From Entophlyctis helioformis (lineage: Eukaryota; Chytridiomycota; Chytridiomycetes; Chytridiales; Chytriomycetaceae), in NCBI GenBank assembly GCA_025526915.1, contig JAHLKH010000302.1, positions 1-22,349 on the forward strand: a DNA stretch of 22,349 nucleotides. Direction: 5' to 3'. This document shows positions 17,633 to 22,349 of the stretch, one piece after another (the first letter of the stretch is position 1; every line of letters begins with the position of its first letter). The notes below the pieces were generated by a model, which saw only the letters and a list, made by a program, of their open reading frames with translations, searched no databases and was not told the origin of the DNA. Position numbers and translations under genes: made by a program.

Positions 17633-18293
17633 TCAGGCTCGAGAGCCAGTGCCAGTGCCCTCGGACGCAACCGCTTTTTTGTCGTTTTTGGTGTCGGGGA
17701 AGACTCCATTATGGACGACTGAGACTGGCGGCTCAGACAGTGTGGGACTCTTCGTGTATCACCACGACATACCCACTGAGAAACCCCGGCTGCTCTGTGC
17801 ATGCGCGATCGCCCACACCAACAAGATCGTCGCATGTGCACAGTTGGGTCGCCACCATCCAACCCACAGCAGCAGCAGCATGAATGCCCACAGATCCCAT
17901 CAAGCCAGCATCGCACATTGCATGCACAGCCAGGCATGCAATCCTCTCCAGCAGCATCAGACGGCAATCAAGGAAGGCGAGAACAACACCTCATGGCAGC
18001 CAGAGGACGTGGACAGGCTCAAGAGACGCGCGCACACAAGCATTCCAACCAGAGAGCAGACCCACAAGACCAACCAGCCGCAGAGTATGCTGAGCCGTCT
18101 CATTCAAAACCGCTACAGCCACCCCCACCAGACTGGCTCTGCATGCTCTGAGTGGCCAGTGTGAGTTTGCATGCTTGCCAAAACCAGCAACTGCACGTCG
18201 CATCTCGTTCCTCCACGCCTCGGCCACATCACGCCATGTTGTCTCGACCAACCTGTTGATTGCCATCTGTGCTGCATTGCCCACAGTCGCCAT
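17633..18293 (-). CDS. Small multi-pass membrane protein (MARVEL-like?), three exons
   Basis: Exons 18293-18038, 17989-17777 and 17724-17633 give 186 residues. Both introns are phase 1 and very short: 48 nt (GTGTGC-AG) and 52 nt (GTGGGT-AG). The first must be removed because it contains an in-frame TGA. The N-terminus is amphipathic (INRLVETTWRDVAEAWRNEM). Two strong hydrophobic segments follow, LRLVGLVGLLSGWNACVVLA and a Gly/Ala-rich VGIHAAAAVGWMVATQL, with a weaker one before them. After a CTCDD loop comes a polar tail (VFPDTKNDKKAVASEG). The layout resembles small fungal MARVEL or tetraspan proteins, but no signature motif is decisive. If the second intron is retained the protein stops at 17733, after GYVVVIHEESHTV. 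Expression is untested. Confidence 0.5.
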
Positions 18294-18363
18294 CGTCCCA
18301 AACCGTCAATTCCAAGAGTCGCATAAGGAAGCAGAGACAGGCATCACGGAAAGCAGACAGGCA

Positions 18364-18640
18364 TGCAGACAAGCAAAGGGCAAAGGCGAAAGCACCAACA
18401 GAAAGTGAATAGGCTTGCATAGCTGGCCAAAGTCAGCGTGCAGCTGAGCAACACGACCAGGCTCGGTCAAAGGGCAACGTGTCAGTCGAATCTGGCCATG
18501 TTGGAAGCATTCAGGACGTACCAGATGGATGTGTTTGTTTGCTTGGCTTGCTTGACATAGCTACAGAGGCCAGTGGGCCTAGTCCATGCACACGAAAGAG
18601 ACACTGCTGCTGAAGCGGCCCGCTTGAGAAGGCAGCCCAA
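18364..18640 (+). other. Possible plus-strand exons leading into the tandem array
   Basis: Coding-looking segments on the plus strand: MQTSKGQRRKHQQKVNRLA from 18364, which runs into a TAG; then LAKVSVQLSNTTRLGQR and LEAFRTYQMD; then, after a pyrimidine-rich stretch ending CTACAG, RPVGLVHAHERDTAAEAARL. The last two join in phase 0 across a 36-nt gap, short even for this genome. They may be the 5' part of the ancestral gene whose 3' end was amplified in the array. This is an inference; no complete frame is present. Confidence 0.3.
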
Positions 18641-19700
18641 ACATGGTTGTGTGCAGAATCATGCTCAACGGCCGTCGCTGGCTTCTTTAGCACAAACACG
18701 ATCATCATCATCGATGGTCAGCCAATGGAATCGCAAGCTGAGCACATTGCACGCATGATGCACTCAAAGCCCTGCGGTCTACAAGCCTGGATGCCGACGA
18801 ATGGCTGCCTCCCCACCTCCCTCGTGCCATCCGCGCATCTCTCGATCCTTGACTCTGCGTCTTGATCTTGACTGCTTGAATGAGCCGCCCAACCATGGTT
18901 GAGCAGCCCAAAGTGACCGTGTCGTGTCACACTTGCATGCTCAACGGCCGTCGTGGCTTCTTTAGCACAAACACGATCTCACATCGATGGTCAGCCAGAT
19001 GGAATCGCAAGCTGAGCACATTGCACGCCTGATCGCACCTCAAAGCCCTGCGGTCTACAAGCCACTGGATGCCGACGAATGGCTGCCTCCCCACCTCCCT
19101 CGTGCCATCCGTCGCATCATCTCGATCCTTGACTCACTGCGTCTTGATCTTGACCTGCTTGAATGAGCCGCCCAACCATGGTTGAGCAGCCCAATAGTGA
19201 CCGTGTCGTGGTCACACTTGCATGCTCAACGGCCGTCGTGGCTTCTTTAGCACAAACACGATCTCACATCGATGGTCAGCCAGATGGAATCGCAAGCTGA
19301 GCACATTGCACGCTGATCGCACCTCAAAGCCCTGCGGTCTACAGCCACTGGATGCCGACGAATGGCTGCCTCCCCACCTCCCTCGTGCCATCCGCGCATC
19401 ATCTCGATCCTTGACTCCTGCGCTTGATCTTGACCTGCTTGAATGAGCCGCCCAACCATGGTTGAGCAGCCCAACAGTGACCGTGTCGTATCACACTTGC
19501 ATGCTCAACGGCCGTCGCTGGCTTCTTTAGCACAAACACGATCATCACATCGATGGTCAGCCAGATGGAATCGCAAGCTGAGCACATTGCACGCCTGATC
19601 GCACCTCAAAGCCCTGCGGTCTACAAGCCACTGGATGCCGACGAATGGCTGCCTCCCCACCTCCCTCGTGCCATCCGTCAGCATCATCTCGATCCTTGAG
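18625..19700 (+). repeat. Head-to-tail tandem array of a ~280-bp unit (four copies, outer two incomplete)
   Basis: Unit starts (gaatgagccg) lie at 18878, 19161 and 19441, giving periods of 283 and 280. A diverged first copy covers about 18625-18877 and the last ends near 19700, where its 3' end departs. Copies 1 and 2 (18878-19160, 19161-19440) differ by about seven single-base insertions or deletions and no substitution that I can find. The consensus unit of about 287 nt is one open frame of 92 codons plus an 11-nt spacer: ATG GTT GAG CAG near the unit start, TGA at its end, with the next ATG 11 nt later in a CAACCATGG context. The predicted protein has a short polar N-terminus, a membrane helix (VVVTLACSTAVAGFF), then a soluble region with YKPLDADEWLPPHLPRAIRR and an acidic/leucine end (LRLDLDLLE). 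Confidence 0.85.
18987..19166 (+). CDS. Intact 59-residue frame in array copy 1 (C-terminal two thirds of the array protein)
   Basis: Begins at the internal ATG (MVSQMESQAEHIARLIAPQ), continues YKPLDADEWLPPHLPRAIRR and ends SLRLDLDLLE followed by TGA at 19164-19166. In copy 1 the upstream part of the consensus frame (start 18895) is out of phase because of small deletions, notably one A near 18977. In copy 2 (start 19178) the N-terminal part is in frame through TLACSTAV and then breaks. Copy 3 (start 19458) breaks near 19490, regains the frame through the membrane helix and central region, and would end in a different tail (SILESCD). Amphipathic helices flank a Pro-rich WLPPHLPR hinge. I recognise no family. 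Whether any copy is translated is unknown. Confidence 0.35.
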   Translation: MVSQMESQAEHIARLIAPQSPAVYKPLDADEWLPPHLPRAIRRIISILDSLRLDLDLLE

Positions 19701-22349
19701 TCGTGCGACTGATCTTCCTTCTTACTGACTCCTTGCGTTCAGCTGCCTACTGCTTGCTCTTCACCTCACACTTGTCGTCTTGCATCGCCTCTATCTTGTC
19801 CGTGCTTGCCTGCTTGCTTGCACTGCTTGCTTGCCATTGCTTTCGCCTTCGATTCGTTCATTGACTTGTCTTGCAGTTCACCGTCTGGTTCTCAATCCTC
19901 ACTCACACACTCACAATGCACTTGATCGTCCATTGGATGCAGAGGCGGTCATAAGTGTCAGCATGAGCAAGCAGAACGAGACCGCTGGCGATGCATTCGA
20001 GTGTGCAGCAATACAGTCTCACCAGCCAGCCATCCATCCGTCCATCCATCCATCTATGCGATGCTTTTGCAAGCAGCCAGCCGCGTGCCAGTCGGTCGTG
20101 AGAGTCAGCGTCCAGCAGACAGACAGCAGACAGACGGCTTGCCAAGCATGCAGCCACTCCCACAACCGACTCCTGATCGAGTGCAGGCACTGGCACTCAC
20201 GCCAGCCCTCACTCGACGCTCGCCTGCAAGCGCCACCAGCCGATGTTGCCCCTTGACCACCAAAACGGCTTCACGCGACGCTGTTCATCTGCTGGCGCTG
20301 CCTTGAGCTTGATCGGATGCGGTGCCAGGTGTTCGCTTCCCTTGGCTCTGCGGCTGCGGTGCATGTGGGCAGGCGGCCAGGCTGTCAGCCGCCACACAGA
20401 CTCGCAGCAACACGCCGTGCCAGCCACTTGCCCCTTGCCCGTTCATGCTGCGCCGATGCTCCTCTCGAAGCCCAGCCATCGACCTCTCTCGACAGCCCGC
20501 CCACACAGCAGCTGCCACACTCAGCAACCAAGACCCATGCAGCAGATGCTGCACACTCCAGCAGCCCGCCCGCCAGCCAGCCCGGTCAGTCGGTCAGTCC
20601 AGTCATGCAAGCAAGCAAGCCAAGGCACCACCAGCCGCCGTCGCTGTGCAGCCGCTGTTCCTCTTGGCGACCCACGGCCCTGCGGTGTCTGTCGAGGCGG
20701 TCGTGCCCTCGTTGTGCTGCTCGCAGACACCGCAGGCACCGCAGCGTCATCAAGCGTGCCTGCGTCGACCGCCTGCAGAGCATCCATGGCTGCCGGCTTG
20801 GACCCACGAGTCTGCCTGCGGATCGGCGTGCGGCTGGCCGATGGATGCTGCGAGGGATGTGCCGTCGAGTCGAGCAGCCAAGAGGGCGGATTCGGTCGCA
20901 TGGAACGAGGAAGAGGCGTCGGTCAGTCATGGCAAGTGAGGCTTTGCCAGCCACATCACCATCGCAAGCAGAGTGTCTCCATCGTCACATCGTCGCATCG
21001 TCGCATCGTGGCTGCTGGTGGATGCTGCGATGGCCACGCACACGTCATCGCCGCTGTCGCGCCATCTCCACGTCGTGACCGCGTCACTGGAAGCGAGCGG
21101 ATCAAACGCGACTCACGGCTGGCGACTGCGCGAGCCGTCTGCAGGCACGCACTCGCTGGAAACGCTGCTGCCGTGCTGCGATAGGCGGCATGCCAGCCAC
21201 CAGCAAGTCGGCCATGCAGACGGACGGCGTGCGGCACGCAGGTAGGCAGTGCCAGCGGGAGAGGGGCGGCAGACCGTCGCTGCTCATGCTCTCTGTTGCT
21301 GGGAAACGCCAGACAACAGAGCGGAGTGGCGCGGTCGCCCATCACCGCAGACGAGGGGATGGCAGCGGCCAGAGCAAGACCAGCAGTCGGGAGGGGGAAG
21401 CGACAGCAAGCATGCGGCAGGCAAGGCAGGCAGGGCATACAGAGACAGAAGCATGCGCAGAGCGTATGCAGTGAGAGCGAGAGGGCAATGTGCCACGTAC
21501 CTGCTGGTCTGTGGTCTGGTGTCTGGCTGCTGTATCTTGAAGGCGAAAGCATGCGGGATGTGTGGGCGGAGAACAAACCGAAGGGCGGAGAGCAAAGAGG
21601 AGGGCAGGCAAGCAGGAGGGCGGACAGACATGCGAGTGTGCGGTTGGTTAGACAAGAGCGGCTGGCTGCCATGCAGACTGTCGCACGCTCCACGAGCAGC
21701 AGCAACAGCAGCAGCAGCAGCGACACACAACCACACACGGCAAGAGGAGTCTTACTGTCGTCCTTGGCTTAACACGTCTCGCAGATGGTTGGTCAGACCG
21801 CGACCGCCTTGTTGTGTGTAAGGAAAGATCAGGCAATTGGCAAGACACACGGATGCTGCAAAGGCAGCCATGCAGATTCAGCTGTGACCGACCGACTGAT
21901 GGCATGCTGGCAATGGAGACCGCCACATTGGCTGCAGGCAGTCGATGGCAAGGCAACGCATGGCATGCTCTTGGGGCAGCGAGCAGCTGGCGTGCTGGCT
22001 GTGCGTCTGATGACGCAGCACCTCGCCCTGTCACTGGCGATCCGCTGCAGTGTCGGCAGACTCGCCAGCCAAACAATGCGCGTTGAGAGCATGTCCATGC
22101 GCGTCGTGTGTCGCGAATGCTGCTCGCTGGCCCGACGCGTGGCTGCGGGATGACTGCGGATGGACTGTCGAGCGTGTCTGATGCGCTGTGATGCGACGCA
22201 CGCGCATCATCCCGCCCTTTACGCCTTGCTTGCTTAACGCGGCAGATTGCATTCAATTGCCAACGCCTCGTCGATCAGCCCGCCATGCAATATGGAAATG
22301 CATGCGTCTCTGGATAGTGATGCATTGTCGTTGCCATTGAGTCGCTTCA
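19701..22349. other. Right-hand region without a supportable gene
   Basis: About 2.6 kb. From 19720 to 19875 the plus strand is rich in CTTG/TTGC and ends CTTGTCTTGCAG, like a 5' UTR intron. Near 19963 a frame begins MSKQNETAGDAFE, with a possible GTGTGC donor right after it. TCCATC repeats lie at 20028-20055 and AGAC runs near 20118-20135. Between 20.25 and 21.2 kb both strands are open and neither shows a family motif; a minus-strand frame with coding-like stretches (AFDPLASSDAVTTW, FHATESALLAARLDG) is cut by in-frame TGA codons. From 21.7 to 22.3 kb I see only composition-driven open frames. Confidence 0.4.
20679..20736. repeat. Perfect 13-bp inverted repeat
   Basis: CCTGCGGTGTCTG at 20679-20691 and its exact reverse complement at 20724-20736, separated by 32 nt. 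It could form a GC-rich hairpin in DNA or RNA. No gene context gives it a role. Confidence 0.7.

Noticed and set aside
18647..18865. 72-residue plus-strand frame in the first array copy
   Set aside because: It follows the consensus frame only through ESQAEHIAR and then drifts because of indels; it is not an independent gene.
20780..21170. Selenocysteine readthrough to explain in-frame TGA codons
   Set aside because: No selenoprotein family is recognisable, no SECIS-like element was seen, and simple noncoding status or short introns explain it better.
21785..22153. Plus-strand frame with LQAVDGKATHG followed by LLGQ, faintly like the AIDGK block of ISAs1/DDE transposases
   Set aside because: Only a few residues agree, the order of neighbours is wrong, and there are no terminal repeats; most likely chance.

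Overview
The window reads as nuclear DNA of a GC-rich, intron-bearing, gene-dense eukaryote, most likely a fungus and perhaps an early-diverging (chytrid-like) one. The grounds are an ER Hsp70 ending in HDEL, nuclear genes for a complex I subunit and for two mitochondrial ribosomal proteins with presequences, prefoldin, short introns (about 48-370 nt), very small intergenic gaps and an unlinked tRNA-Thr. The lineage is an inference; no marker here settles it.

Left half (1-9.4 kb), conserved housekeeping genes: 3' part of prefoldin subunit 3 (+), thymidylate kinase (-), mitoribosomal bL31m (+), mitoribosomal uS7m (-) head-to-head with the complex I 30 kDa subunit NDUFS3 (+), the ER chaperone BiP (+) with a CCAAT/ERSE-like promoter and TATA box, a LITAF-domain-like protein (-) and an unrecognised secreted protein (-). 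These frames are intact once introns are removed.

Middle (9.9-18.3 kb): a secreted Cu/Zn superoxide dismutase with an N-terminal Cys-rich region (+), tRNA-Thr(CGU) (-), an ERMP1-type M28 ER metallopeptidase (-), a secreted class 3 lipase (-), an unrecognised two-exon candidate (+, weak) and a small multi-pass membrane protein with very short introns (-). Here single-base frame breaks appear: two in ERMP1 and possibly one in the SOD gene, each of which fits exactly one missing base.

Right part (18.3-22.3 kb): a head-to-tail array of a unit of about 280 bp (18.6-19.7 kb). The consensus unit is almost wholly coding: a protein of about 91 residues with one predicted membrane helix and a charged C-terminal helix, the next ATG lying 11 nt after the stop. 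Individual copies are broken by different single-base indels. Beyond 19.7 kb I find no gene I can name.

The observations most worth following are the tandem small-ORF array, the cluster of three GC-AG introns in the thymidylate kinase gene (a fourth lies in ERMP1), and the indel pattern, which either exposes assembly error or marks real decay. Exon structures were built by hand from splice signals, phase and remembered family alignments; no transcript data were available.
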